Shown: piece after piece, positions 1 to 7,489 of the stretch | How positions within the stretch are numbered: the first letter of the stretch is position 1 | Layout: each line of letters starts with the position of its first letter | From: Palsa-504 sp963819785 | GTDB taxonomy: Bacteria > Actinomycetota > Actinomycetes > Streptosporangiales > Streptosporangiaceae | Direction: 5' to 3' | DNA length: 64,000 nt | NCBI GenBank assembly: GCA_963819785.1 | Contig: CAWFXW010000016.1 | Location: forward strand, 62,001-126,000 | Position numbers and translations under genes: made by a program | Notes under the pieces: generated by a model | What the model saw: the letters and a program-made list of their open reading frames with translations, nothing else | Database searches by the model: none | What the model was told of the DNA's origin: nothing

Positions 1-667
1 TCATCACCTGGCTGACGTAGGCGATCAGGTCGGGCACGTCCCACAGCAGCTCGGACGTGCGGGCCTGCTGGCGGACCGCGCCGTTCACGGTGGTGACGAG
101 CTCCAGGTCGGCCGGGTTGGTGCCGGTCTCCATCCACGGCCCCAGCGGGCAGAACGTGTCGAAACCCTTGGCCCGGGTCCACTGGCCGTCCCGGGCCTGC
201 AGGTCCCGCGCGGTCACGTCGTTGGCGCAGGTGTAGCCGAAGATCACCTCTTCGGCACGCTCGCGGGGCACCTGGCGGCACAGCCGGCCGATGATGACCG
301 CGAGCTCACCCTCGAAGTCCACCCGGTCGGTGAGCTTGACCGGGTACTTGATCGCGTCGCCGGGTCCGGTGACCGACGTGGACGGCTTGAGGAACAGCAC
401 TGGCTCGGTGCCTCGGTCCGGCGGCTCGTCGTTCATCTCCTGCGCGTGCGAAGCATAGTTCCGGCCCGCGGCCACCACCTTGCTCGGCAGCACCGGTGCG
501 AGCAGGCGCACCTCGGCCAGGGGGTACCGGTTCCCGGTAAGCCGGACGCCGCCCGGGTCGACCCCGAACGGGTGCCCGTAAAGCTCCGAGATCGTCGGGC
601 GGGGATCGGAGCCCTCGACCACGCCGTACGCGACTCCGTCGCCTTTGGCGAATCTCGCGATGCGCAC
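1..667 (-). CDS. Fumarylacetoacetate hydrolase (FAH) family protein, 3' end outside window
   Basis: The reading frame starts at a GTG (665-667) preceded by AAAAGAGGAGTGGC, a good ribosome site, and runs off the left edge. The first 222 residues are visible. They carry the FAH-fold hallmarks: AAGRNYASHAQEM near residue 66, PVLFLKPSTS near 90, DFEGELAVIIGR near 117 (the acidic metal ligands) and GYTCANDVTARDLQ near 144. The family hydrolyses, isomerises or decarboxylates 2-oxo and beta-diketo acids with a divalent metal; the exact substrate cannot be told. About 40 residues of a typical 260-residue protein are missing because of the window edge. A DUF2630 gene lies 38 bp upstream on the same strand. 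Family assignment is secure, function only general. Confidence 0.9.
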   Translation of the reverse strand, partial: MRIARFAKGDGVAYGVVEGSDPRPTISELYGHPFGVDPGGVRLTGNRYPLAEVRLLAPVLPSKVVAAGRNYASHAQEMNDEPPDRGTEPVLFLKPSTSVTGPGDAIKYPVKLTDRVDFEGELAVIIGRLCRQVPRERAEEVIFGYTCANDVTARDLQARDGQWTRAKGFDTFCPLGPWMETGTNPADLELVTTVNGAVRQQARTSELLWDVPDLIAYVSQVM

Positions 668-705
668 GCCACTCCTCTTTTGTCGGGACTGCTGGCTGGG
701 GCCGG

Positions 706-951
706 CTACTGCATGTACCCCTCGACCTCACCCGCGGGTCGCGCGACGGCCTCGTTCGGGCTCTCCCCGAACTCGCGGCGGGCGCGGCGCTGACGGAGCA
801 GGTCCCAGCACTGGTCGAGGGCTTCCTCGGCGGCCTTCAGCTGCTCGCGCTCCTGTGCGCCGCTCAGCTGACCTGCGGCAAGCTGCTCGCGGAGGGTGTG
901 CTCGGTCTTGATGAGATCGTCGATGTGAGCCAGGATCTCCTTGTCGTCCAT
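706..951 (-). CDS. DUF2630 family small protein
   Basis: This is an 81-residue charged, helical protein beginning MDDKEILAHIDDLIKTEH and containing the WDLLRQRRARREFG motif typical of DUF2630. These are short, probably cytosolic actinobacterial proteins of unknown role. An in-frame upstream start would add 13 Pro/Gly/Arg-rich residues, but family members start at MDD(E)xI, so the inner ATG was chosen. It lies 44 bp 3' of the AlkZ-like gene and 38 bp 5' of the FAH-family gene on the same strand. No function can be inferred beyond the family name. Confidence 0.85.
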   Translation of the reverse strand: MDDKEILAHIDDLIKTEHTLREQLAAGQLSGAQEREQLKAAEEALDQCWDLLRQRRARREFGESPNEAVARPAGEVEGYMQ

Positions 952-995
952 GCCCCTACCGTAAGTCCCCCGGGGAGGTTCGGGGGGCACGGGGG

Positions 996-1856
996 CTAAT
1001 TATGAGGCGGAGCAAACCGGACGTCGTACGCCGCGGCGGGGGCGGCGAACTCCAGCAGGCGGCGGCCCTCGGCGGCGATGGCGTCCTCCCCGAGCGAGCC
1101 GAACGGGCGGATCTCCAGTGTGGCCCGGCCCGGGCCGCGCGTGATCGTCCACTCCCCCGCCCACCAGCCGTCCGCCAGCAAGGTCCCGGTGGTCGCGCCG
1201 TTCCCGGGCGGCAACGGCACCGCGCGGGCGTCGCGGATGACCCGGCTCCGGTCGGCGAAGGCGGGAGGGGGGTGCGGGGCGGGAGCGTGGGTGTCCAGCC
1301 AGGCGCTGGCCAGGAACCAGGTGGCTGGGGCGGTGCGGCCCCACAGGCCGCGCGGGGGGACCTGGACCAGGTGGAGCAGGTGGGTGGCCGCGTAGGCCAG
1401 CGCGGCGGGGTCGTGAGCTGGCCAGCGGGGGGACAGGCGGCCGGCGAGCTGGCTCCGGGTCAGCGGGGTCTGGGACAGCAGGGCGGCGGCGACGGCGCGG
1501 AGCTCGGTCAGGTCGACGCCGGCCAGGCGCGGGCCGAAGTGGCCGGCCAGGGCGCGGTCCATGAGCGGCTGGTACAGCGGGCGGAAGCGGGTGAAGTCCG
1601 GCGCGTTCAGCAGGTGAATCGTGTTACGCATGAGGTGGGCGCGCACCACGGCCCGTTCGGTCAAAAGATGTCTGAGATCTTCGTGGGCGAAGCCGGCCAG
1701 CCTCGTCCACAACCCTACGTAGGGCGCGAGGGGGGCCTGGGCCTGCAGGCCAGCCAGGTGGCCGATCGCGGTCCGGGCGGGCAGGTCGGCGCGCCGGAGC
1801 AGGAGCTGGCGGTCCAGGGTGGCGCGGTTGAGCTGGCGCGTGTCGAGCCGGTCCAC
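996..1856 (-). CDS. AlkZ/YcaQ-like winged-helix DNA glycosylase family protein (HTH_42), internally shortened
   Basis: This 286-residue protein has the HTH_42 (AlkZ/YcaQ) N-terminus: RQLNRATLDRQLLL, then HLAGLQAQAPLAPYVGLW. The QAQ triplet near residues 37-39 matches the catalytic QxQ motif of AlkZ-type glycosylases, which act on alkylated bases or interstrand cross-links. The C-terminus (ADRSRVI, then LLADGWWAGEW and LEIRPFG) is also typical. Family members are about 350-400 residues; here the text jumps from WLDTHAPAPHPPPA straight to FADRSRVI, so about 70 residues that usually include the YLAAFGPA helix and the LPEYDN strand are missing in frame. The GTG start is only 3 nt after the XRE regulator stop, so the two are probably co-translated. 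Family is clear; activity is doubtful. Confidence 0.85.
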   Translation of the reverse strand: MDRLDTRQLNRATLDRQLLLRRADLPARTAIGHLAGLQAQAPLAPYVGLWTRLAGFAHEDLRHLLTERAVVRAHLMRNTIHLLNAPDFTRFRPLYQPLMDRALAGHFGPRLAGVDLTELRAVAAALLSQTPLTRSQLAGRLSPRWPAHDPAALAYAATHLLHLVQVPPRGLWGRTAPATWFLASAWLDTHAPAPHPPPAFADRSRVIRDARAVPLPPGNGATTGTLLADGWWAGEWTITRGPGRATLEIRPFGSLGEDAIAAEGRRLLEFAAPAAAYDVRFAPPHN

Positions 1857-1859
1857 GGG

Positions 1860-2618
1860 TCAGCCCAGGGCGGCGGCGGTGGCCGCGTCGGCGGGGTAGA
1901 AGCCCTCGATGGCCAGCTCGGAGACGGTCACGTCCATCGGCGTGCCGACCACGGCGGTGATGGACAGGAAGGTCAGGTCGCCGGCGTCGGCGCGGTAGCG
2001 GAGGGGGACCACGACGTCGGTCGCGGCGGGCGGCGGGGCCAGGCCGCCCGGGTAGGCGGCGAGCTCGTCGTGCAGCCCGGCCAGGCGGACGTCGCCGGCC
2101 GCCTCGGCCTGGCGGCGCAGCCGGTCCAGCAGGTGCGCGCGCCATTCGGGCAGGTTGGCGATGCGCGGGGCCATGCCGTCCGGGTGCAGGCTGAGGCGCA
2201 GCACGTTGACCGGGGGCTCCAGGAGCCCGGGCTTGATATCGCGGGTGAACAGGGCGATGCCCGCGTTGGCCTCGACCAGCTCCCACCAGCGGTTCACCAC
2301 CACGGCCGGGTAGGGCTCGTGCGCTTCGAGGAGGCGCTGCAGGGCTTGGCGGACCGCGTGCAGCTCGGGCTCGGCCAGGCCGCGCTCGGGGTAGGCCGGG
2401 GCGTAGCCGCCCGCCAGCAGCAGCGCGTTGCGGTCACGGAGGGGGACGTCGAGGTGTTCGGCCAGGCGCAGGATCATGTCGCTGGTCGGGCGGGAGCGGC
2501 CGGTCTCGACGAAGCTCAGGTGCCGGGAGGAGACGCCGGCCGCGATGGCCAGGTCGAGCTGGCTGAGCCTTTTTCGTTGCCGCCACTGGCGGAGCAGGTC
2601 GCCGGCGTGCTGGGGCAT
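1860..2618 (-). CDS. XRE-family regulator with MmyB-like ligand-binding domain
   Basis: The 252-residue protein has an N-terminal Cro/C1 helix-turn-helix (residues 6-60; LSQLDLAIAAGVSSRHLSFVE) followed by an MmyB-like sensor region (from about residue 90; AVVVNRWWELVEANAG, and FLSITAVVGTP near the end). Actinobacterial regulators of this type usually control an adjacent oxidoreductase or SnoaL-like gene. A SnoaL-like gene diverges from it across 123 bp that contain a perfect 7-3-7 palindrome, a likely operator. ATG at 2618 was chosen because the longer frame upstream has no family similarity. The AlkZ-like gene follows 3 nt downstream. Confidence 0.9.
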   Translation of the reverse strand: MPQHAGDLLRQWRQRKRLSQLDLAIAAGVSSRHLSFVETGRSRPTSDMILRLAEHLDVPLRDRNALLLAGGYAPAYPERGLAEPELHAVRQALQRLLEAHEPYPAVVVNRWWELVEANAGIALFTRDIKPGLLEPPVNVLRLSLHPDGMAPRIANLPEWRAHLLDRLRRQAEAAGDVRLAGLHDELAAYPGGLAPPPAATDVVVPLRYRADAGDLTFLSITAVVGTPMDVTVSELAIEGFYPADAATAAALG

Positions 2619-2654
2619 GGGTCCTGAGTTTATCGTGCGGCTGTAAGCAGGGGC

Positions 2655-2671
2655 ATTACCTGGGAGGTAAT
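2655..2671. promoter_or_regulatory. Perfect palindrome, probable operator of the XRE regulator
   Basis: ATTACCTGGGAGGTAAT is a perfect inverted repeat with 7-bp arms and a GGG spacer. It lies 37 bp from the start codon of the XRE regulator and 71 bp from that of the divergent SnoaL-like gene, and is AT-richer than its surroundings. Palindrome and position are read directly; binding by the adjacent regulator is inferred. Confidence 0.6.
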
Positions 2672-2741
2672 TGTTTTGCTTCTGTTCGCGCGGCAGCATC
2701 GGAGGCAGCTCATCGGGGTCAACTACGGAGGGAGAAATCCG

Positions 2742-3101
2742 ATGCAGGAGATCATCAAGCGGTATCTCGAGGCGTGGAACGAGACCGACGCGGCGGCGCG
2801 GCACTCGCTGGTCGCCGCGCTGTGGGCGGCGGACGGGAGCTACACCGACCCGCTGGCCGACGTGCGCGGGCCCGACGCGATCGCCTCTCTGATCGGCGCG
2901 GCGCAGCAGCAGTTCCCCGGCCTGACCTTCACGTTCGGCGGGCCGGTGGACGCCAACCACAACCAGGCGCGGTTCAGCTGGCACCTGGGGCCGGCCGGGG
3001 GCGAGCCGGTCGTGATCGGCTTCGACGTGGTGGTGCTCGATTCCGCGGGCCAGATCGCGTCGGTGCACGGGTTCCTGGACCAGGTGCCCGCCGCGGCCTG
3101 A
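2742..3101 (+). CDS. SnoaL-like / NTF2-fold protein
   Basis: This is a 119-residue single-domain protein with the NTF2/SnoaL pattern: IIKRYLEAWNETD at the N-terminus, WAADGSYTDPLADVRG near residue 29, GPDAIASLI, and the strand-rich end GFDVVVLDSAGQIASVHGFLD. Members bind small hydrophobic molecules and act as isomerases, cyclases or hydrolases; the substrate is unknown. The ATG at 2742 follows GGAGGGAGAAATCCG, a strong ribosome site. It diverges from the XRE/MmyB-type regulator and shares the palindromic intergenic region with it, suggesting it is the regulator's target. Confidence 0.85.
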   Translation: MQEIIKRYLEAWNETDAAARHSLVAALWAADGSYTDPLADVRGPDAIASLIGAAQQQFPGLTFTFGGPVDANHNQARFSWHLGPAGGEPVVIGFDVVVLDSAGQIASVHGFLDQVPAAA

Positions 3102-3163
3102 GCTCGGGGTTTGCGACCGCGGGCCGCTTTTGGTACCCGGGGCGGCCCGCGGTTCGCGTGTCC

Positions 3164-4750
3164 TCAGCTCGGCTCGCGGCCCGAGCGCAGGAGGCAGTAG
3201 GTGACGGCTTCTTCCAGGGCGTGCCAGCTCGCGGCGATGATGTTCTCGTCCACGCCGACCGTGTTCCAGGTGTCGCCGGTGCCGTCGTCGGACTCGATCA
3301 GCACCCGGGTGACGGCTCCGGTGCCGTGCGTCCCGGCCAGGATGCGGACCTTGTAGTCGATGAGCTCGAGGTTGGCGAGTTCGGGGTAGAGCTGCTCGAG
3401 GGCGGCGCGCAGCGCCTTGTCCAGGGCGTTCACCGGGCCGTTGCCCTCGCCGACCGCCACCAGGCGCTCGCCCTTGGCCTCCAGGCGGACCGTCGCCTCG
3501 CTGGTCATCCTGCCGTCGGGGTGGCGTTCGACGATGACCCGCCAGGAGTCGACGACGAAGTACTCGTGGCGCTGGCCGAGTTCCTCGCGCAGCAGGAGCT
3601 CGAAGCTGGCGTCGGCGGCCTCGAACGTGTAGCCGCGGGCCTCGGCTTGTTTGACGCGATCCGTGACCTTGGCGATGGTCTCCTTGTCGCCGGACAGGTC
3701 GTAGCCGAGCTCGCGGCCCTTCAGCTCGATCGAGGCGCGGCCGGCCATGTCCGAGACCAGCATGCGCATGTCGTTGCCGACCAGCGCGGGGTCGATGTGC
3801 TGGTAGAGCATCGGGTCGACCTTGACCGCGGAGGCGTGCAGCCCGGCCTTGTGCGCGAAGGCGGACAGGCCGACGTAGGGCTGGTGGGTGTCCGGCGCGA
3901 CGTTGGTGACCTCGCTGATCGCGTGGGCGATGCGGGCCATTTCGTCTAGTTGCTCCGGCGGGACCACGGTGCGGCCCTTCTTGAGCTGCAGGCCGGCCAC
4001 CACGCTGAACAGGTTGGCGTTGCCGGCCCGCTCGCCGTAGCCGTTCGCGGTGCCCTGCACGTGGGTGACGCCCGCGTCCACCGCGACCAGGGTGTTGGCC
4101 ACGCCGCAGGCGGTGTCGTCGTGGCAGTGGATGCCCAGCCGGGCCTGGGTTTGTTGTTTCACGTTGGCTACCGTGTCGGCGAGCTCGGCGGGGAGCATGC
4201 CGCCGTTGGTGTCGCACAGGGCTACGACGTCGGCGCCCGCTTGTGCTGCGATCCTGATGACCTCCAGGGCGTAGCTCGGGTTGGACTTGTAGCCGTCGAA
4301 GAAGTGCTCGGCGTCCAGGAAGACGCGCTGGCCGTTGCTCTTCAGGTGGGTGACGGTGTCCTTGATCATCTCGAGGTTCTCCTCGAGGGTGGTGCGCAGG
4401 GCGAGAAGGACGTGCCGGTCGTGACTCTTGGCAACCAGGGTCACGACCGGCGCGCCCGATTCGCGCAGCGCGGCGACCAGAGGGTCATCGGCCGCCTTGA
4501 CGCCGGGCCGGCGGGTCGCGCCGAACGCGGCGAGCTGCGCGTGCTTGAGGTCCAGTTCGGTGGCGGCGCGGCGGAAGAACTCGGTGTCCTTCGGGATCGC
4601 GCCCGGCCAGCCGCCCTCGATGAACCCGACGCCCAGCCCGTCCAGCTGACGGGCGATGACGAGCTTGTCCGCCACGGTGAGGTTGAGCCCCTCCTGCTGC
4701 GCGCCGTCGCGCAGGGTGGTGTCGTAGACGTGGAAGCTGTCGTCGAGCAT
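3164..4750 (-). CDS. cimA: (R)-citramalate synthase
   Basis: The 528-residue protein belongs to the HMGL-like alpha-isopropylmalate/citramalate synthase family. It starts MLDDSFHVYDTTLRDGAQQ (catalytic Arg-Asp of the TIM barrel), has GIHCHDDTACGVANT near residue 209 with the metal-binding HxH, GTANGYGERAGN near 238, and a C-terminal LeuA-type allosteric domain (from about 400; YKVRILAGTHGTGA). The enzyme condenses acetyl-CoA and pyruvate to citramalate, the first step of the threonine-independent isoleucine route. ATG 4750 follows AAGGGGAGAAACCCGAG; the frame is open upstream only through repetitive Lys/Arg codons. It has its own leader with an Ile-Ile-Ile peptide, a terminator and a shared operator, so control by isoleucine supply is likely. 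Confidence 0.93.
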   Translation of the reverse strand: MLDDSFHVYDTTLRDGAQQEGLNLTVADKLVIARQLDGLGVGFIEGGWPGAIPKDTEFFRRAATELDLKHAQLAAFGATRRPGVKAADDPLVAALRESGAPVVTLVAKSHDRHVLLALRTTLEENLEMIKDTVTHLKSNGQRVFLDAEHFFDGYKSNPSYALEVIRIAAQAGADVVALCDTNGGMLPAELADTVANVKQQTQARLGIHCHDDTACGVANTLVAVDAGVTHVQGTANGYGERAGNANLFSVVAGLQLKKGRTVVPPEQLDEMARIAHAISEVTNVAPDTHQPYVGLSAFAHKAGLHASAVKVDPMLYQHIDPALVGNDMRMLVSDMAGRASIELKGRELGYDLSGDKETIAKVTDRVKQAEARGYTFEAADASFELLLREELGQRHEYFVVDSWRVIVERHPDGRMTSEATVRLEAKGERLVAVGEGNGPVNALDKALRAALEQLYPELANLELIDYKVRILAGTHGTGAVTRVLIESDDGTGDTWNTVGVDENIIAASWHALEEAVTYCLLRSGREPS

Positions 4751-4768
4751 CTCGGGTTTCTCCCCTTG

Positions 4769-4817
4769 GGTTCTTTTGGTTCTTTTGGTTCTTTTGGTTC
4801 TTTGCTTCTTTTGCTTC
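4769..4817. repeat. 9-bp tandem repeat in the cimA 5' leader
   Basis: Four near-perfect copies of GGTTCTTTT (the last lacks its final T), then a GCTTCTTTT variant and a partial copy, sit between the cimA attenuator and the ribosome site. On the coding strand this is a purine-rich AAAAGAACC run, strikingly AT-rich for this genome. It may keep the leader unstructured after the terminator hairpin. Confidence 0.75.
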
Positions 4818-4832
4818 TGGCGCGTTGTCCGG

Positions 4833-4870
4833 CAAAACAAAAAGACCCCTCGCGAATACGCGAGAGGTCT
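4833..4870 (-). terminator. Intrinsic terminator of the cimA leader (attenuator)
   Basis: On the minus strand AGACC-t-CTCGCG, loop TATT, CGCGAG-g-GGTCT is followed by TTTTTGTTTT, a strong Rho-independent terminator located 83 nt before the cimA start and after the leader peptide. The downstream segment CCGACGCGC can instead pair with GCGCGTCGG, which overlaps the end of the leader ORF, giving an alternative structure. Together these match a ribosome-mediated attenuator. Confidence 0.8.
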
Positions 4871-4923
4871 GCGCGTCGGTGTCGCCCGGGGCTTTGCCGC
4901 CCGGGCGGCCTAGAGCTGTTGCT

Positions 4924-4968
4924 CTAGGTGCCGACGCGCCAGCCGATAATGATGCGGCCTGACGTCAC
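4924..4968 (-). CDS. Leader peptide of the cimA attenuator (Ile-Ile-Ile)
   Basis: A GTG-started 14-codon frame reads VTSGRIIIGWRVGT then TAG, with three consecutive isoleucine codons (ATC ATT ATC). Its end lies within the GCGCGTCGG arm able to pair with CCGACGCGC just before the terminator. The hairpin CTAGAGC-aac-AGCTCTAG begins at the stop codon. No Shine-Dalgarno is visible, so translation may be leaderless. Ile codons in front of an isoleucine-pathway gene are the signature of amino-acid attenuation; function is inferred from this arrangement. Confidence 0.75.
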   Translation of the reverse strand: MTSGRIIIGWRVGT

Positions 4969-5008
4969 GGCGCCAGTCTGCCACACCCGCCCGCCCTGTG
5001 GCGGCTTT

Positions 5009-5025
5009 GTCTCAGCATCCGAGAC
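5009..5025. promoter_or_regulatory. Shared branched-chain operator, cimA copy
   Basis: GTCTCAGCATCCGAGAC has GTCTC/GAGAC arms separated by 7 nt, 41 bp upstream of the cimA leader peptide. The same geometry occurs upstream of ilvB (12600-12616) and the leuB operon (7851-7867). Binding by an IclR-type leucine regulator (NdgR/LtbR) is a guess from known actinobacterial biology. Confidence 0.6.
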
Positions 5026-5052
5026 GCGGGACGGATTTCCAGGGGCGCAAAG

Positions 5053-5117
5053 CGGAGTGAAACCGCACATTCAGCACGCTAGAGGGTAGTGAAACCGCGG
5101 TTTCACTCCGCTTGGGG
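5053..5117. repeat. Dispersed inverted-repeat element, copy A
   Basis: The element has perfect 13-bp outer arms (CGGAGTGAAACCG at 5053-5065, CGGTTTCACTCCG at 5098-5110) and a perfect 18-bp inner palindrome GTGAAACCGCGGTTTCAC (5089-5106), then CTTGGGGC. A close copy lies at 21935-22001. Both sit just 3' of minus-strand genes (ilvE here), so they may end transcripts or belong to a REP-like family. A G-rich tract with at least five GGG runs follows at 5129-5158. Confidence 0.75.
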
Positions 5118-5202
5118 CGGCTTCGGCCGGGTGGGGCGGGGGTCCGGGTGGGCGGGGGTCCGGTGGGTGTGGGATCAGGGGGGCGGGGATCAGGGGCGGG
5201 GG

Positions 5203-6339
5203 TCAGCAGACCTTGTGGACCCAGTTGAAGGGGTCGGGGAGGCGGCCGTACTGGATGCCGATGAGCTCCTCGCGCAGGCGGGCGGTGACGGGGCCGGGGG
5301 TGCCGTCGCCGACGGTCCAGTTCGCCGATTCGCTCTTGACCCGGCCGACCGGGGTGATCACGGCCGCGGTGCCGCAGGCGAACACCTCGGTCAGCTCGCC
5401 GGACGCGCACTGGTCCCGCCACTGCTCGATGGAGATCTTGTCCTCCACCGCCTTGACCCCGAGTTCGGGGGCCAGCCGGAGCAGCGAGTCGCGGGTGATG
5501 CCGGGTAGCAGGGTGCCGGTCAGCGGCGGGGTCAGGATCTGCGGGGCGCCGTCCCCGCCGTCGCCGCCGTCTCCGCCGTCGCCGCCTTCTCCGCCGTGGA
5601 CGAAGAACAGGTTCATGCCGCCCATCTCCTCGACCCAGCGGTGCTCGGCGGCGTCCAGCCAGACCACCTGGTCGCAGCCCTGCGCCACGGCTTGCTGCTG
5701 GGCCACGAACGAGGCCGCGTAGTTGCCGCCGCACTTGACCGCGCCGGTGCCGCCGGGCGCGGCGCGGGTGTACTCCCGCGACAGCCACACGGTGACCGGC
5801 TTGGGCGCGCCGTTCCCGCCGAAGTACGAGGCGGCGGGCGAGGCGATCACGCAGAACAGGTACTCGCTCGACGGGTGGTTGACGCCGAGCCCGCGCTGGG
5901 TCGCGATCAGGAACGGCCGCAGGTACAGACTGTTCCCCTCGCCCCCGGGCACCCAGTCGCGGTCCTGGGCGACCAGCAGTTCCAGGGCCCGCACGAAGGT
6001 GTCCTCGGGGAGTTCGGGCATGGCCATGCGGCGCGCGGACCGGTTGAAGCGCGCGGCGTTGGCGTCCGGCCGGAACATGCTGATCGACCCGCCGTCCTGG
6101 CGGTAGGCCTTCAGGCCCTCGAAGAACTCCTGGGCGTAGTGGAACACCATGGTCGCCGGGTCGAAGGTGAACGGGCCGTACGGCTCCAGCCGCCCGTCGT
6201 GCCAGCCTTGGTCGGCGGACCAGCGCAGGGTGATCATGTGATCGGTGAAGACCTGGCCGAACCCGGGTGCGGCGAGCACCGCGTCGCGCTCGGCGGCGGG
6301 CGTCGGGTGGGTGGACGGACGGATCTCGAAATCAATCAT
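5203..6339 (-). CDS. ilvE: Branched-chain amino acid aminotransferase
   Basis: The 378-residue fold-type IV PLP enzyme has ALRWSADQGWHDGRLEPYGPF near residue 37, FEGLKAYR near 74, VKCGGNYAASFVAQQQA near 201 (PLP lysine) and GTLLPGITRDSLLRL near 280. It transfers the amino group between glutamate and the keto acids of Leu, Ile and Val. ATG 6339 follows GATGAGGAAGTACAAATC. It lies 87 bp 3' of leuB on the same strand, probably one operon. A Gly-Asp repeat (GGEGGDGGDGGDGGDG, about residues 250-265) replaces a loop that is a few residues long in homologues; it comes from a 9-bp DNA repeat at about 5548-5596. Confidence 0.95.
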   Translation of the reverse strand: MIDFEIRPSTHPTPAAERDAVLAAPGFGQVFTDHMITLRWSADQGWHDGRLEPYGPFTFDPATMVFHYAQEFFEGLKAYRQDGGSISMFRPDANAARFNRSARRMAMPELPEDTFVRALELLVAQDRDWVPGGEGNSLYLRPFLIATQRGLGVNHPSSEYLFCVIASPAASYFGGNGAPKPVTVWLSREYTRAAPGGTGAVKCGGNYAASFVAQQQAVAQGCDQVVWLDAAEHRWVEEMGGMNLFFVHGGEGGDGGDGGDGGDGAPQILTPPLTGTLLPGITRDSLLRLAPELGVKAVEDKISIEQWRDQCASGELTEVFACGTAAVITPVGRVKSESANWTVGDGTPGPVTARLREELIGIQYGRLPDPFNWVHKVC

Positions 6340-6426
6340 GATTTGTACTTCCTCATCGCCTTGGTATCAACAGTAACCGGATGCCTGACCGTCACGGGCG
6401 CGCTTGCCGCTTGCGAGCCGCGAAGG

Positions 6427-7479
6427 TCAGCCGGCTACTCGCTCGGCGATGTCGTCGCCCACCTCGACGGTGGTGCGGGCCGCCCAGGCGCCCTGGCGCT
6501 CCAGCAGGTCCTCGGCGACGGCCTGCTCGATCCGGGCCGCCTCGGCGGTCAGGCCCAGGTGCTCGCAGAGCATCCCGGCGGACAAGATGGCCGCAGTCGG
6601 GTCGGCTTTGCTCTGCCCGGCGATGTCCGGCGCGCTGCCGTGCACCGGCTCGAACATGCTGGGCGCGGTCCCCTCGGGGTTGATGTTGCCGCTGGCGGCC
6701 AGGCCGATGCCGCCGGCCACGGCCGCCCCGAGGTCGGTCAGGATGTCGCCGAACAGGTTGTCGGTGACGATGACGTCGAACCGCTCGGGCTGGGTGACGA
6801 AGAACATCGAGGCGGCGTCCACATGGCAGTAGTCGACCGCGACGTCGGCGAACTCCTTGGCCAGGCCGTCGACGGTGCGCTGCCACAGGTCGCCGGCATA
6901 GGTCAGCACGTTGGTCTTGTGCACCAGGGTCAGCTTGCGCCGCGGCCTGGCCATGGCCCTGGTGAAGGCGTACCTGGCCACCCGCTGGACCCCGAACGCG
7001 GTGTTCAGGCTCTCCTGGGTGGCGATCTCGGCGGGCGTGCCCTTGCGCATCACGCCGCCGGCGCCGGTGTACGGACCCTCGGTGCCCTCCCGGACCACGA
7101 TCATGTCCAGGGACTCGGCCCGCGCGTTGGCCAGCGGGGACGCGACACCGGGGTACAAGCGCACCGGGCGCAGGTTGACGTAGTGGTCAAGCTCGAACCG
7201 GAGCCTGAGCAGAAGGCCGCGCTCGAGCACCCCGCTGGGCACGCTCGGGTCGCCGACCGCGCCGAGCAGGATCGCGTCGTGGCTCTTGATCTCTTCGAGG
7301 ACCGCGTCGGGCAGCGTCTCCCCGGTCCGGTGCCAGCGGCGGGCGCCGAGGTCGTAGCTGGTCTCGTCGAAACTGGCCCCGGGCGCCGCGGCGCGCAGCA
7401 CCTTGAGCGCCTCGACGGTCACCTCGGGGCCGATGCCGTCTCCGCCGATGACGGCGAGCCTAATCGTTCGTGAACCCAT
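6427..7479 (-). CDS. leuB: 3-isopropylmalate dehydrogenase
   Basis: The 350-residue protein is of standard length for the isocitrate/isopropylmalate dehydrogenase family. It begins RLAVIGGDGIGPEV, has LLRLRFELDHYVNLRP near residue 90, VVREGTEGPYTG near 127, the metal-site stretch FDVIVTDNLFGDILTD near 214 and EPVHGSAPDIAGQ near 276. It oxidises and decarboxylates 3-isopropylmalate to 2-oxoisocaproate with NAD in leucine synthesis. It is preceded after 10 bp by a small conserved ORF and followed by ilvE, forming a leu/ilv operon with a shared operator copy about 370 bp upstream. Confidence 0.96.
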   Translation of the reverse strand: MGSRTIRLAVIGGDGIGPEVTVEALKVLRAAAPGASFDETSYDLGARRWHRTGETLPDAVLEEIKSHDAILLGAVGDPSVPSGVLERGLLLRLRFELDHYVNLRPVRLYPGVASPLANARAESLDMIVVREGTEGPYTGAGGVMRKGTPAEIATQESLNTAFGVQRVARYAFTRAMARPRRKLTLVHKTNVLTYAGDLWQRTVDGLAKEFADVAVDYCHVDAASMFFVTQPERFDVIVTDNLFGDILTDLGAAVAGGIGLAASGNINPEGTAPSMFEPVHGSAPDIAGQSKADPTAAILSAGMLCEHLGLTAEAARIEQAVAEDLLERQGAWAARTTVEVGDDIAERVAG

Positions 7480-7489
7480 GCCCAGAACC

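Noticed and set aside
1002..2627. Long plus-strand open frame opposite the AlkZ-like and XRE genes
   Set aside because: It is Gly/Arg/Gln/Val-rich shadow sequence without a domain or ribosome site; the minus-strand genes show clear families.
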